From Owenweeksia sp964619125 (GTDB taxonomy: Bacteria; Bacteroidota; Bacteroidia; Flavobacteriales; Schleiferiaceae): a DNA stretch of 64,000 bases. Shown one piece after another: positions 17,461-26,158 of this stretch. The position numbers were made by a program, and so were the translations under genes. A model generated the notes under the pieces. It was not told the origin of the DNA. It saw only the letters and a program-made list of their open reading frames with translations, and searched no databases. The first letter of the stretch is position 1. The number at the start of each line of letters is the position of its first letter. The stretch is from contig CAZUCA010000011.1 of the NCBI GenBank assembly GCA_964619125.1, forward strand, positions 1 to 64,000, read 5' to 3'.

Positions 17461-18129
17461 GTGGGCAAAGCACAAAAATCGCAGAAATTGAAAAAGAGCA
17501 CTCTTTACCTGATGTTTCGGAAACTTTGGGTCAGTTATAAATTGATCACCCGGAAGAACTCCTATCTCAATACCACTGGCTTTATCTGGAGCCACCAAAA
17601 GATAGAACCGGTTGACGCCGATGACCAACCCATTCCCTGGATGAATTACGCCATGACAGAGCTTCTTGACGAGCGGCTCACCAAAGAGCTTACCATGTTT
17701 GAATACGGGGCTGGCTATTCTACCCTGTATTTTGCAGCCCGGGTGGCTTCGGTACACTCAGTGGAGTATGACCGTGCATGGGAAGACCGGGTAACAGAGC
17801 TCCTGCAGCCGGTGGAAAATGCTACTTTGCTCTTCGAAGAGGTAGGCACCGATTATATAAACTGCGCAGTCAATCAGCCCCTTAAGTTTGATGTGATCTT
17901 AGTGGACGGCCGTGAACGGGTGGAATGCACCAAAGCTTCTATCGCCGCTCTGAGTCCGGCAGGGGTTATAATTCTTGACGATTCGGACCGGAATGAGTAT
18001 CAGGCTGCCTTTCCCCTGATGCATGAGGCTGGCTTTAAAAACCTGCGCATATCCGGTCTTAAACCTTTCTCTTTTAAACGCGAGGAATCAACCATTTTTT
18101 ATCGTAACGCTAATTGCCTCGGAATTTAG
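17461..18129 (+). CDS. SAM-dependent methyltransferase-like protein
   Basis: A 222-residue soluble protein with a Rossmann-type glycine strand (MFEYGAGYSTLYFAA near residue 80), an acidic strand end at HSVEYDRAWEDRV, and a later DVILVDGRERVECT segment, the pattern of class I methyltransferases. It lacks enough specific motifs to name a substrate; sugar or lipid modification would fit the neighbouring polysaccharide genes. The start is taken as GTG 17461, with Met17 as an alternative. It is divergent from the flippase and convergent with dnaG, with only 3 bp between the stops. Confidence 0.7.
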   Translation: MGKAQKSQKLKKSTLYLMFRKLWVSYKLITRKNSYLNTTGFIWSHQKIEPVDADDQPIPWMNYAMTELLDERLTKELTMFEYGAGYSTLYFAARVASVHSVEYDRAWEDRVTELLQPVENATLLFEEVGTDYINCAVNQPLKFDVILVDGRERVECTKASIAALSPAGVIILDDSDRNEYQAAFPLMHEAGFKNLRISGLKPFSFKREESTIFYRNANCLGI

Positions 18130-18132
18130 GCC

Positions 18133-20112
18133 TCAGAGAATTCGGTTAAGCTCCTTGTTGATCTCAATCCGAAGTTGGGTAAGGCGCTGCAGGCTTTCAG
18201 CTTTTTCATTGAATAAGCGGGCCGGTTCACTATGACCTTTAATCTCAAGTTGAATTTCGCGAATCAGGTCTCCCACCCGTTTCTCTTTATAGCGCAATAC
18301 ACTCTCCACGGCGAAATTGCGCACAAAAGCATCCTTTTCCGGTAAAAAGATGCGCATGCGCTGCCAGTTGTGGAGATGATGTTTTTCGGTGACCAGGTCG
18401 GCCACGGTGTTTACCACGGTTGAATCATCGAGTTTTACAAAATAATCGGCATCCAGTACCACGCCCTTGTCGTTGTATTCTTTGGTGAACTCTTCCTGCA
18501 GGCGTTTAAACACCGGGTGGCGAAAGCGAAGCTGATCCTGTTCCAGCTCGGCGATGATGTATTCAGCCACCATTTCCGGCTCCACCTCTTCGTCATCATC
18601 CTCTAATTCCAGGTCAAAATTGCATTGCTTGCGCGGGTAGTTGAGCAGCAACCAACAGATCGCCTCCTCCTGTTTGTAATGCGGGGTATCCGTGAGGGCG
18701 CTGGCAGTGGGTGCTTCTTTCTGTGCCTGCTCACCAGGCTCATTGCCCACCACCTGCAGGCGGGCATTTTTCTGCTCTTCACGTTTGCGCTCCTTCTCCT
18801 CGTGTTGTTGCTGGTTTTTACGTACCTGGGCCAGCTCGGTAAAGAGTATGCGCTCTTCCATCTGCAGCACCATCGCACACTCCTGCACATAGGCATTGCG
18901 CTCCAGCGCATCGGGAATACGGGCTATGCTCTCCACTATATCGCGGGCGGCCTTCGACTTTTCGAGGGGATTATTCCCAGCCTCTTTCAGAAGCAGGGAA
19001 GCCTTAAAGCGCAGAAAATCAGTTTTTTCTTCCTCGATATAATCTTTGAGCTCGGTGGCGCTCACCTTGCGGGAGTAGGAGTCGGGGTCCTCACCTTCCG
19101 GGAATAGCAGCACGTTAACGTTCATCCCTTCTTCCAGAATGAGATCGATACCGCGCAGGGATGCCTTGATGCCGGCCGGGTCGCCGTCGTAAAGAATGGT
19201 GATGTTGTTGGTGTAGCGCTTAATCAGGTTGATCTGCTCACTGGTAAGGGCGGTGCCCGAACTGGCCACTACGTTTTTCACCCCGGCCTGGTGCAGGCTG
19301 ATCACGTCGGTATAACCTTCCACCAGGAGGCAGTTATCAGCCCGGCTCAGATCATTCTTAGCCTGGTATAAGCCATAAAGTGTACGGCTTTTGTGGTAAA
19401 TCTCACTTTCAGGGCTGTTGAGATATTTGGCAATTTTAGCTTCCTTTTGCAAGGTACGGCCACCAAAGCCCAGTACCCTGCCGGTGTGGCTGAGGATGGG
19501 GAACATTACCCGGGCCCGAAAGCGGTCATACAGCCGCTCCCCCTTTTCAATGCTTAGGCCACTTTTTACCAGGAACTCCTTGCTGTAGCTGTCTTTAAGA
19601 GCCGCTTTCCCCAGGGCCTCGCGATCCTCAGGGCTGTAGCCCAACTGAAACTCTTTGATACTGTCCTCACTGAAACCGCGCTCCCGGAAATAACTAAGGG
19701 CAATATTGCGGCCCTCATCGCTGTTCCATAGCTGCTCCTGAAAATATTTATTGGCGTACTCATTAACCAGGTAGAGGCTTTCCTTTTCGGTGCGGCGTGC
19801 TTTTTCCTCATCGCTTTGGCCGGTTTCCTCAATTTCAATATTGTACTTTTTGGCCAGGTAGCGGAGCGCCTCAGGATAGGTGTAGTGCTCGTGCTCCATC
19901 AAAAAGGTCACCGCGTTGCCGCCCTTGCCACTACTGAAATCCTTAAAGATTTGCTTGGCCGGCGACACCATAAAGGAGGGGGTCTTTTCATTGACGAAAG
20001 GACTGAGACCCTTAAAGTTGCTGCCCGATTTTTTGAGGGTTACAAAATCGCCCACCACTTCCTCAATGCGGGCGGTTTCAAAAATGCGGTCAATGGTTTC
20101 CTGAGAGATCAT
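18133..20112 (-). CDS. dnaG: DNA primase lacking zinc-ribbon ligands
   Basis: Replicative primase, 659 residues from ATG 20112; the frame also has a TTG at 20133, but homologues begin MI(S/P)xETID. Order: N-terminal zinc-ribbon-like domain (about 1-100), TOPRIM/RNA polymerase core (about 105-430, with LVEGYTDVISLHQAG and ILYDGDPAGIKA) and a C-terminal helicase-binding region. The four zinc ligands of E. coli DnaG are all replaced: the CPFH position reads SPFV (residues 37-40) and the later CFGC position reads DFSS (58-61). Linker residues about 430-470 are very charged. The gene ends 3 bp from the convergent methyltransferase-like gene. Confidence 0.93.
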   Translation of the reverse strand: MISQETIDRIFETARIEEVVGDFVTLKKSGSNFKGLSPFVNEKTPSFMVSPAKQIFKDFSSGKGGNAVTFLMEHEHYTYPEALRYLAKKYNIEIEETGQSDEEKARRTEKESLYLVNEYANKYFQEQLWNSDEGRNIALSYFRERGFSEDSIKEFQLGYSPEDREALGKAALKDSYSKEFLVKSGLSIEKGERLYDRFRARVMFPILSHTGRVLGFGGRTLQKEAKIAKYLNSPESEIYHKSRTLYGLYQAKNDLSRADNCLLVEGYTDVISLHQAGVKNVVASSGTALTSEQINLIKRYTNNITILYDGDPAGIKASLRGIDLILEEGMNVNVLLFPEGEDPDSYSRKVSATELKDYIEEEKTDFLRFKASLLLKEAGNNPLEKSKAARDIVESIARIPDALERNAYVQECAMVLQMEERILFTELAQVRKNQQQHEEKERKREEQKNARLQVVGNEPGEQAQKEAPTASALTDTPHYKQEEAICWLLLNYPRKQCNFDLELEDDDEEVEPEMVAEYIIAELEQDQLRFRHPVFKRLQEEFTKEYNDKGVVLDADYFVKLDDSTVVNTVADLVTEKHHLHNWQRMRIFLPEKDAFVRNFAVESVLRYKEKRVGDLIREIQLEIKGHSEPARLFNEKAESLQRLTQLRIEINKELNRIL

Positions 20113-20135
20113 AAAGGCAGGCAAAAATACCAATT

Positions 20136-21998
20136 CTAGTTGTCGCCACTGTTATGTTGAAGGCTGGCCTTCTCTTCAAAAATATCGTGCAGGCGCAGGT
20201 AAAACAGCGAACCTTCGCCGAGCGTACTTTCCACCCCGATTTTACCATTCATCTGGCTTACGATCTCCTTGGAGATACTGAGTCCCAGTCCGGTACCCTT
20301 GCCCTTGCTGCCGGGTATGCGGTAATAACGGTCAAAGATTTTGTCGCGCTGGTCTTCCGGTATTCCCTCGCCTTCGTCTCTTACCGACAGGATGAGGTCG
20401 TTTTTTTCGCGGTAGGCCTGCAGCTCAATTTCGGATCCTACCGGGGTGTACTTTATACCGTTGGTGAGAAAATTTATCAGCACCCAGGTAATTTTATTGC
20501 CATCGGCAAAGATGGGAGGGAAGTTGCTTTCCACTTTCTTGCTGATAGTGATTTTGCGATCTTCCGCCAGGGTGATGACGCCGTCGATCGCCTCTTCCAG
20601 AATTTCATCAACCGATATCCACCCTGGGTGCAGCTGGATCCGTCCTGACTCCACCTCGTTGGCGTTCAGCAGCTCCTGGGTGATGTTGAGCAAGCGGCTT
20701 ACTTCCCACTCCACGTCTTCCACCAGTTCCTCCTGCTCGGTGGTGAGCACGCTGAGGCGCTCGTCCTGCAGCAGTTTAAGGCTCATTTTGATGGAGGCGA
20801 TCGGGGTTTTGAGCTCGTGGCTAACGGTGGCGATAAAGTTGGTGCGCGCTTCGTCCAATTCCTTGTATTCAGTAATATTCTTCAGCATGAGAATATAACT
20901 GTTGGGCTGACGCTCGCCATCCATTTCGCTTTGGGTAGTCACCACCTTGCGCACAAAATAGGCGGGCTTCTCCTTGAGCGTTCCTTTTACCAGCTTGTTG
21001 CGGGTGTAACGCTTACCGCTGCGGGTGTATTCGATCAGGTCATTGAGGATGCTGCTGATCATTTCATTGTTGAGGCTAAGCTCTGAAGCGGAACGGCCCA
21101 CGTAATTTATTTCGGGGTTCATTCCCAGCGCCTTCAGGGCAAAGGGGTTAATAAAAAGGATGTTAAAATCGGCATCAAGACCGATAATCCCTTCCGATAT
21201 CTTGGTGATGAGGTGGTCTATCCGCTGCTTTTCCAGCATCACCTTCTCCAGGTTTACCTTTTCAAAAGCCTCCAGGCGTTCCATCATGTTGTTGAAGGTG
21301 TGCCCCAATGCGCCAAACTCATCCTGAGTGGCAATATTCACCCGGGTACTGTAGTCACCCTGTTTAATTTTCTCGATGGCTTCTGTCAGTTTTTCCACCG
21401 GATCGGCCATCAGGCGTGGAAAACGCAACAGGAAAGAAAAGGCCACCACAATACACAGGATTACGATGCCGATTACTGAATACACTACCTTTTCGGCGGT
21501 AGCCCGGGCCCGCTGATTACGTTTGTAGATACTTTGTTGGTTGAGCAGGTAAACCTTGTTGATCTGCTCGTTGAGATCCTGGATCAGCGGTATTAGCTTT
21601 TCGAAATAATAATCCTTGGTGCGGGTTACTTTCAGGAAATTCTTGAGCGCCTCAAACTTAATGGCAATTTCATTTACCAGTTCGGCTTCACCCTCTTCGG
21701 TAAGGGTTAGTTGTTGTTCCTTAAGGTGTTTTTGAAAAGACTCAAGTGCCGGGTTGAGGCGATACTCTATTTTTTCGAGGCGTACCCGGCTATCTTCAAT
21801 GGGCTCAAAGGAGTTGCGGATCTCATTGAGCGAAGCCTCCAGACCATGGACATTTTCCAGGGCCCGGTAGTTCACTTCCAGCAGGGCCTGGCTGCGCACG
21901 TTGAGGCTGATGAGATAGTTGATGGAGATGGCGCTCAGAATTACAATCACCGTAAAAAGGAACGCCAGTCCCAAAGTAAGCTTCGTTTTTACCCTCAT
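20136..21998 (-). CDS. Membrane sensor histidine kinase (HAMP-PAS-HisKA-HATPase)
   Basis: A 620-residue two-component sensor. Two membrane helices (about 7-29 and 171-193) flank a helical periplasmic domain, followed by HAMP (about 194-245), a PAS domain (about 260-375), HisKA with the phospho-accepting His394 in VSHELKTPIAS, and a complete HATPase domain (N box in LINFLTNGIKY, G1 box DEGEGIP, G2 box GKGTGLGLSI). The stop lies 23 bp before the dnaG start. The gene overlaps its partner activator gene by 4 bp, and that gene overlaps mscS by 4 bp, forming one translationally coupled unit. The stimulus is unknown. Confidence 0.92.
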   Translation of the reverse strand: MRVKTKLTLGLAFLFTVIVILSAISINYLISLNVRSQALLEVNYRALENVHGLEASLNEIRNSFEPIEDSRVRLEKIEYRLNPALESFQKHLKEQQLTLTEEGEAELVNEIAIKFEALKNFLKVTRTKDYYFEKLIPLIQDLNEQINKVYLLNQQSIYKRNQRARATAEKVVYSVIGIVILCIVVAFSFLLRFPRLMADPVEKLTEAIEKIKQGDYSTRVNIATQDEFGALGHTFNNMMERLEAFEKVNLEKVMLEKQRIDHLITKISEGIIGLDADFNILFINPFALKALGMNPEINYVGRSASELSLNNEMISSILNDLIEYTRSGKRYTRNKLVKGTLKEKPAYFVRKVVTTQSEMDGERQPNSYILMLKNITEYKELDEARTNFIATVSHELKTPIASIKMSLKLLQDERLSVLTTEQEELVEDVEWEVSRLLNITQELLNANEVESGRIQLHPGWISVDEILEEAIDGVITLAEDRKITISKKVESNFPPIFADGNKITWVLINFLTNGIKYTPVGSEIELQAYREKNDLILSVRDEGEGIPEDQRDKIFDRYYRIPGSKGKGTGLGLSISKEIVSQMNGKIGVESTLGEGSLFYLRLHDIFEEKASLQHNSGDN

Positions 21999-23338
21999 AG
22001 GATAATGGAGTACTCCTCTATTTTTCGGTATAAGGTAGTTAGTCCGATGCCCATAAGCTTAGCCGCTTCGGTTTTATTTCCCTTGGTATGGTGTAATACC
22101 CTTTGGATATGCAGCTTTTCCATTTCGCTGAGCAAGAAGGAATCGCTCGGGCCAGTGTAGCCATTATTGCCATTGCCAAAGGGCAGCACATCGGGGTCAA
22201 GGGTGTCGCTGTCGTTAATGATAAGGGCACGTTCGATAACGTTGCGTAGCTCCCTTACATTACCCTTCCATTCGTGATTGTGAATCACCTTGGCAAATTC
22301 AGCTGACATGGCCGGAGGCTGCCGGTTGAGCTTAAGGCTGATGTTCTCAATAAAACGCTCAGCCAGCAACTGGATGTCACTGCCTCTTTCGCGCAGGGCC
22401 GGCAGGTTAATGGTAAAGGTGCTGAGGCGATAATAAAGGTCCATGCGGAAGCGATCTTCCTTCACCTCATCCTCCAACTGGCGGTTGGTGGCAGCAATTA
22501 TGCGCACATCTACCTTGGTTTCTTTGGTGTCCCCCACTTTGAGAAAGGAACCATTTTCGAGCACCCGCAACAGCTTGCTTTGCAACTCCATATCCATTTC
22601 ACCAATTTCATCGAGGAAGAGGGTGCCGCCATCGGCTTCCTCAAAAAGACCTTTTTTGTCTTTGGTGGCACCGGTAAATGAACCGGCTTTGTGCCCGAAA
22701 ATTTCACTGGCGAGAATGTCTTTGCCAAAGGCAGAGCAGTTTACCGCCACAAAGTTTTCGCGGCTGCGCTCACTGGCCTGGTGGATGGCATTGGCAAACA
22801 CTTCCTTGCCGGTGCCGGTTTCACCTATCAGCAATACCGAGGTGTCGGTTTTGGCAACCTTGGCACTGAGCTTAATGGCCTGCATCAGCAAAGGGCTTTC
22901 GCCAATGATACTGTCAAAGCTGTAGCGGTCTTGCTCACGTTTCAGCAGGCGGGTGAGTTTCTCGGCCTGGCGTGCTTTTTCCACCGCTTTTTCGGTGAGG
23001 GGAATTATTTTCTCATTGTCGTCGCCCTTGGTGAGGTAGTCAAAGGCGCCATTTTTCATGGCTTTAACACCATCTTTGATGGTGCCATAAGCGGTGAGGC
23101 TTACGATTTCGGTATTGGGGTAGTCCTTCTTGAACTCCGGAATAAACTCCACCCCGTTGCCATCGGGCAGCTTCACGTCACAAAGCACCAGGTGGAACTT
23201 GTTTTTAGCTAACAGTTGCCGGGCTTCCTCCAGGCTTCCGGCCTCTTTTACATCGTATCCCTCAAGGGTTATAATGCGAAAGAGAAGCTTGCGCAGCTTC
23301 TCTTCGTCATCAATAATCAGAATTTTTCCTTTGCTCAT
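21995..23338 (-). CDS. Sigma-54-dependent response regulator, NtrC family
   Basis: A 447-residue bacterial enhancer-binding protein. The receiver domain has phospho-acceptor Asp54 (VLCDVKLPDG). The central AAA+ domain has Walker A GETGTGKE (172-179), LFLDEIGEM, and the sigma-54 contact loop reading GSFTGA (219-224) instead of the usual GAFTGA. The C-terminal Fis-type helix-turn-helix includes NKTEAAKLMGIGLTTLYRKI. It should activate sigma-54 promoters after phosphorylation by the adjacent kinase. It is sandwiched by 4-bp overlaps between mscS and the kinase gene. Confidence 0.93.
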   Translation of the reverse strand: MSKGKILIIDDEEKLRKLLFRIITLEGYDVKEAGSLEEARQLLAKNKFHLVLCDVKLPDGNGVEFIPEFKKDYPNTEIVSLTAYGTIKDGVKAMKNGAFDYLTKGDDNEKIIPLTEKAVEKARQAEKLTRLLKREQDRYSFDSIIGESPLLMQAIKLSAKVAKTDTSVLLIGETGTGKEVFANAIHQASERSRENFVAVNCSAFGKDILASEIFGHKAGSFTGATKDKKGLFEEADGGTLFLDEIGEMDMELQSKLLRVLENGSFLKVGDTKETKVDVRIIAATNRQLEDEVKEDRFRMDLYYRLSTFTINLPALRERGSDIQLLAERFIENISLKLNRQPPAMSAEFAKVIHNHEWKGNVRELRNVIERALIINDSDTLDPDVLPFGNGNNGYTGPSDSFLLSEMEKLHIQRVLHHTKGNKTEAAKLMGIGLTTLYRKIEEYSIIL

Positions 23339-24171
23339 GCAGAACCGTTTTCAGTTGTTTCCTGGAAGATATGTACGTCGCGCTGGGGGAAGGGAATGCT
23401 TATTCCTTCGGCGTCGAAAGCTTTTTTAACCTTTTCGGGGAAGTTATTATAGATATCCCAAAAATCCGAATTTTTTGCCCAGGCCCGCACCCTGAAGTTA
23501 ACCGAACTGTCGGCCAGGGCCTCAATAAAGATTACCAGCTCCGGTTCGGCCAGAATGCGGTCGTCTTCCTTAACCAAACGTTCCAGGATGGATTTGGCTT
23601 TGTCAATGCTGTCATCATAACCAATGCCAAAGGTCATGTCGAGGCGGCGGGTGTCGTGAAAGCTGTAGTTGGTAACTGAGTTGTTGCTGAGGTCACCGTT
23701 GGGGATTATTACTTCCTGGTTGCTGACGGTGGTGAGGTAGGTGTAAAAGATCTGGATCTCGCGCACGGTGCCGGAGTGAGTGCCGTTGTCGATAAAATCG
23801 CCCACCTTAAATGGTTTTAGCAATAGGATCAGTACTCCACCGGCAAAGTTGGCCAGGCTACCCTGCAGGGCCAGGCCCACCGCCAGTCCGGCGGCACCAA
23901 GTACTGCCACAAAGGAGGTCATCTCCACCCCCACCATGGAGGCAATGGTGATAAAGAGTAAAATCTGGAAAAGAGCCGCGATAATGGTACGCAGGAAAGG
24001 TTTCAGAGAGGGATCCACATCGCGTTTGTTCATGGTGCGATCCACCAGTTTCATCATCCGCTTTATAAGCCAAAGGCCGATGATAAGTACCACAATGGCC
24101 AGCAAGATCTTGCCGCCATATACTACTGCCAATTCTTTAACACGTTCCATGTAGCCGTCTAAGCGCTCCAT
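23335..24171 (-). CDS. Small-conductance mechanosensitive channel, MscS family
   Basis: A 278-residue inner-membrane channel that opens under membrane tension to release solutes during hypo-osmotic shock. Three N-terminal helices are visible; the pore helix has the Ala/Gly-rich LGAAGLAVGLALQGSLANFAGG pattern (split by one change), followed by the beta domain FKVGDFIDNG...IPNGDLSNNSVTNYS and the alpha/beta C-terminal region. It is normal length for a minimal MscS. Its stop overlaps the sigma-54 activator start by 4 bp, so channel, activator and kinase are expressed together. Confidence 0.93.
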   Translation of the reverse strand: MERLDGYMERVKELAVVYGGKILLAIVVLIIGLWLIKRMMKLVDRTMNKRDVDPSLKPFLRTIIAALFQILLFITIASMVGVEMTSFVAVLGAAGLAVGLALQGSLANFAGGVLILLLKPFKVGDFIDNGTHSGTVREIQIFYTYLTTVSNQEVIIPNGDLSNNSVTNYSFHDTRRLDMTFGIGYDDSIDKAKSILERLVKEDDRILAEPELVIFIEALADSSVNFRVRAWAKNSDFWDIYNNFPEKVKKAFDAEGISIPFPQRDVHIFQETTENGSA

Positions 24172-24242
24172 ACACAGTTGGTTTAGATTTATGAAAAATA
24201 CACAAGCGGTAACACTTTGCCTGCGCTTTTGATCGATCGAAA

Positions 24243-25217
24243 TTATTTATTTCTGCTGATGACGTAGTCAGCCAGGTCTCGCAGTGATTGCTGAGCGGCA
24301 TTTTGCGGATAGCCTTCGAGAATATTCAATGCCTGCTGGTAATATGATTGCATTTGCTCTTCGGCGTAGCGCATGCCTCCCAGTTCCTTTACCATTTGCA
24401 TTACCTCTGCCACTTTTTTGCGATCGCGATTGTGGCGCTTCACCACCTTCATCATAAAGCGCTTCTGCTTTTTAGTGGCCTGTTGCAGCGCGTAGATCAG
24501 GGGCAGGGTCATTTTTTGCTCCTTGATATCGATGCCACTGGGCTTACCGGTTTTGGCCTCGTGCTCATAATCAAAGAGGTCGTCTTTGATCTGGAAGGCA
24601 ATCCCCAACAACTCGCCGAAGCGCTGCATCTTATCCACATCCTGACCATTCATGCCCACCGAAGCGGCACCTACGCCACAGCAGGAGGCCAGCAGGGAAG
24701 CGGTTTTTTGGCGGATAATTTCGAAGTAGACATCTTCAGTGATATCGAGCTTGCGCGCCTTTTCTATTTGCAGCAGTTCACCTTCGCTCATCTCCCGCAC
24801 GGCCGTGCTCACAATTTTCAGGAGTTGGTGCTCCTCGTTGTCTACCGATAGCAGCAGTACCCGGCTCAGGAGGTAATCTCCTACCAGTACGGCAATTTTA
24901 TTCTTCCAAAGAGCATTGATAGAGAAAAATCCGCGCCGGCGATCGGCATCATCCACCACGTCGTCGTGTACCAATGTGGCGGTGTGCATCAGTTCCACCA
25001 GGGCCGCACCCCGGTAGGTGCTTTCATTGGTATCGCCCAGCATTTTGGCGGTGAGGAAAACCATCATTGGTCTGAGTTGCTTGCCCTTACGCTTGTAAAT
25101 GTAGTAGGTGATGCGATCGAGCAGCGCCACCTTGCTGGACATATATTCCCTGAACTTCGGCTCAAAGGCCTCCATCTCTTCCCGGATGGGAAGCTTTATT
25201 TGATCAAGTCGCGACAT
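24243..25217 (-). CDS. Long-chain polyprenyl diphosphate synthase
   Basis: Trans-prenyltransferase of 324 residues that lengthens farnesyl or geranylgeranyl diphosphate, giving the menaquinone side chain in most bacteria. Both Asp-rich metal sites are present: HDDVVDD (84-90) and KDDLFDYE (211-218). KGKQLRPMMVFL (44-55) binds the diphosphate. The residues before the first Asp site are small or medium (HTATLV), consistent with a long product. An exact -7 box lies only 7 bp upstream of the ATG. It precedes mscS by 71 bp on the same strand. Confidence 0.93.
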   Translation of the reverse strand: MSRLDQIKLPIREEMEAFEPKFREYMSSKVALLDRITYYIYKRKGKQLRPMMVFLTAKMLGDTNESTYRGAALVELMHTATLVHDDVVDDADRRRGFFSINALWKNKIAVLVGDYLLSRVLLLSVDNEEHQLLKIVSTAVREMSEGELLQIEKARKLDITEDVYFEIIRQKTASLLASCCGVGAASVGMNGQDVDKMQRFGELLGIAFQIKDDLFDYEHEAKTGKPSGIDIKEQKMTLPLIYALQQATKKQKRFMMKVVKRHNRDRKKVAEVMQMVKELGGMRYAEEQMQSYYQQALNILEGYPQNAAQQSLRDLADYVISRNK

Positions 25218-25224
25218 TGGCAGC

Positions 25225-25232
25225 CAAAGGTA
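25225..25232 (-). promoter_or_regulatory. -7 box TACCTTTG almost touching the start codon
   Basis: Exact TAnnTTTG match on the minus strand, 7 bases before the ATG at 25217. Transcription would begin at or within a few bases of the start codon, giving a leaderless or near-leaderless mRNA. Confidence 0.45.
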
Positions 25233-25318
25233 ATAGCATGGATTAATAAAAGAAATACCTCGGAAGTTTTATCCGGAAAAGCTGCCAGGCGGCGGATTGG
25301 GTTGGCATTTAGAACAAA

Positions 25319-25345
25319 AACCCGCTGATGGCATAGCGGAGTTTG
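25319..25345 (-). terminator. Weak candidate terminator after the His/Cys-rich lipoprotein gene
   Basis: On the minus strand a 5-bp stem (25335-25339 with 25322-25326) is followed by a T-run from the A-tract at 25316-25320. The stem is short and its flanks mispair, so this is only a candidate. Confidence 0.3.
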
Positions 25346-25364
25346 TAGGTTGATGATAAAGAGA

Positions 25365-26045
25365 TTAGTGCCGGCAGCGCTGATGAAAACTAAGCCAAAG
25401 GCGCCATTGCCGCTGGTTGAGAATTTGCTGTAGCTGGCTAAGGAAATCGTGGTGACAGCTGCGAAGGGCCTGCAACAAGCGGCGCTGGTCAGGCAGGTCG
25501 AACAGGGCCTGACGGGTTTTTTGATTGAGCTGATTCATTGCACGCTCTAGCTGATGACGGTTGATTTTGCCGTGGCGAAAATCTTCCATTAAGTTATGAC
25601 GGGCGTTACGGGCACGCTCTATAATTTTATGATGATGCCTTTTTATTTGTGCATAAATGGAGCGGCTGCAGTGGTGGCGGGCAATAAGGGCCCGCTTAAG
25701 CTGGGTTTGTTGAGAAGTACTTAACTGCAGGCTGTCAAGGAGGTGGTCGCGATCACAGTGGCGTAAGGGGTGATGATTTAGTAAGGTGGATAGCTCCATG
25801 TGCTCGCTGAGGTCGGCATCCAGGTCGGTAGGCATGCCGTCAGCCACAATCTGAAATTCCTGCTCTTCACTGGCTTCAATAACCAGTGGTGCGGTCAGCA
25901 AGTCAAGCCCGGGCATTTCGTAAGCGTTCTGATGGTCTGTGGCAGTAGTGATGTTCTGATCACTTTCCTTATTACAAGCCGGAATAATAAAGATGGCAAG
26001 AAGAGTGAAAATCGGCAGCAATACTTTTATGCGCGAATTTTTCAT
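25365..26045 (-). CDS. His/Cys-rich periplasmic lipoprotein, Spy/ZraP-like layout
   Basis: A 226-residue predicted lipoprotein (lipobox Cys24 in IIPACNKE). After an acidic linker (about 25-85) comes a helical, strongly basic region with about 17 histidines. The four cysteines after the lipobox all sit beside or very near histidine (RHCDRD, RHHCSRS, SCHHDF, QRCRH). An LSTSQQTQLKRAL segment near residue 110 resembles the LTxxQ motif of Spy/CpxP/ZraP proteins. A periplasmic metal-binding chaperone or sensor would fit, but this is inference; no gene nearby identifies the metal. It is alone between the polyprenyl synthase gene and rlmN. Confidence 0.65.
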   Translation of the reverse strand: MKNSRIKVLLPIFTLLAIFIIPACNKESDQNITTATDHQNAYEMPGLDLLTAPLVIEASEEQEFQIVADGMPTDLDADLSEHMELSTLLNHHPLRHCDRDHLLDSLQLSTSQQTQLKRALIARHHCSRSIYAQIKRHHHKIIERARNARHNLMEDFRHGKINRHQLERAMNQLNQKTRQALFDLPDQRRLLQALRSCHHDFLSQLQQILNQRQWRLWLSFHQRCRH

Positions 26046-26158
26046 GAGGGTTTAATTTACAGGTTCTGGCTACTTGGATAGGCTTACGTGCAAAAGGTTT
26101 AATTCCTCAAGTTAAACAATGTAAGGGTAAACGGCCGCGCTTTAGCTGGTTAACAGTA

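Noticed and set aside
17344..17757. 137-residue minus-strand frame over the flippase-methyltransferase junction
   Set aside because: It overlaps both better-supported genes and shows no domain pattern.
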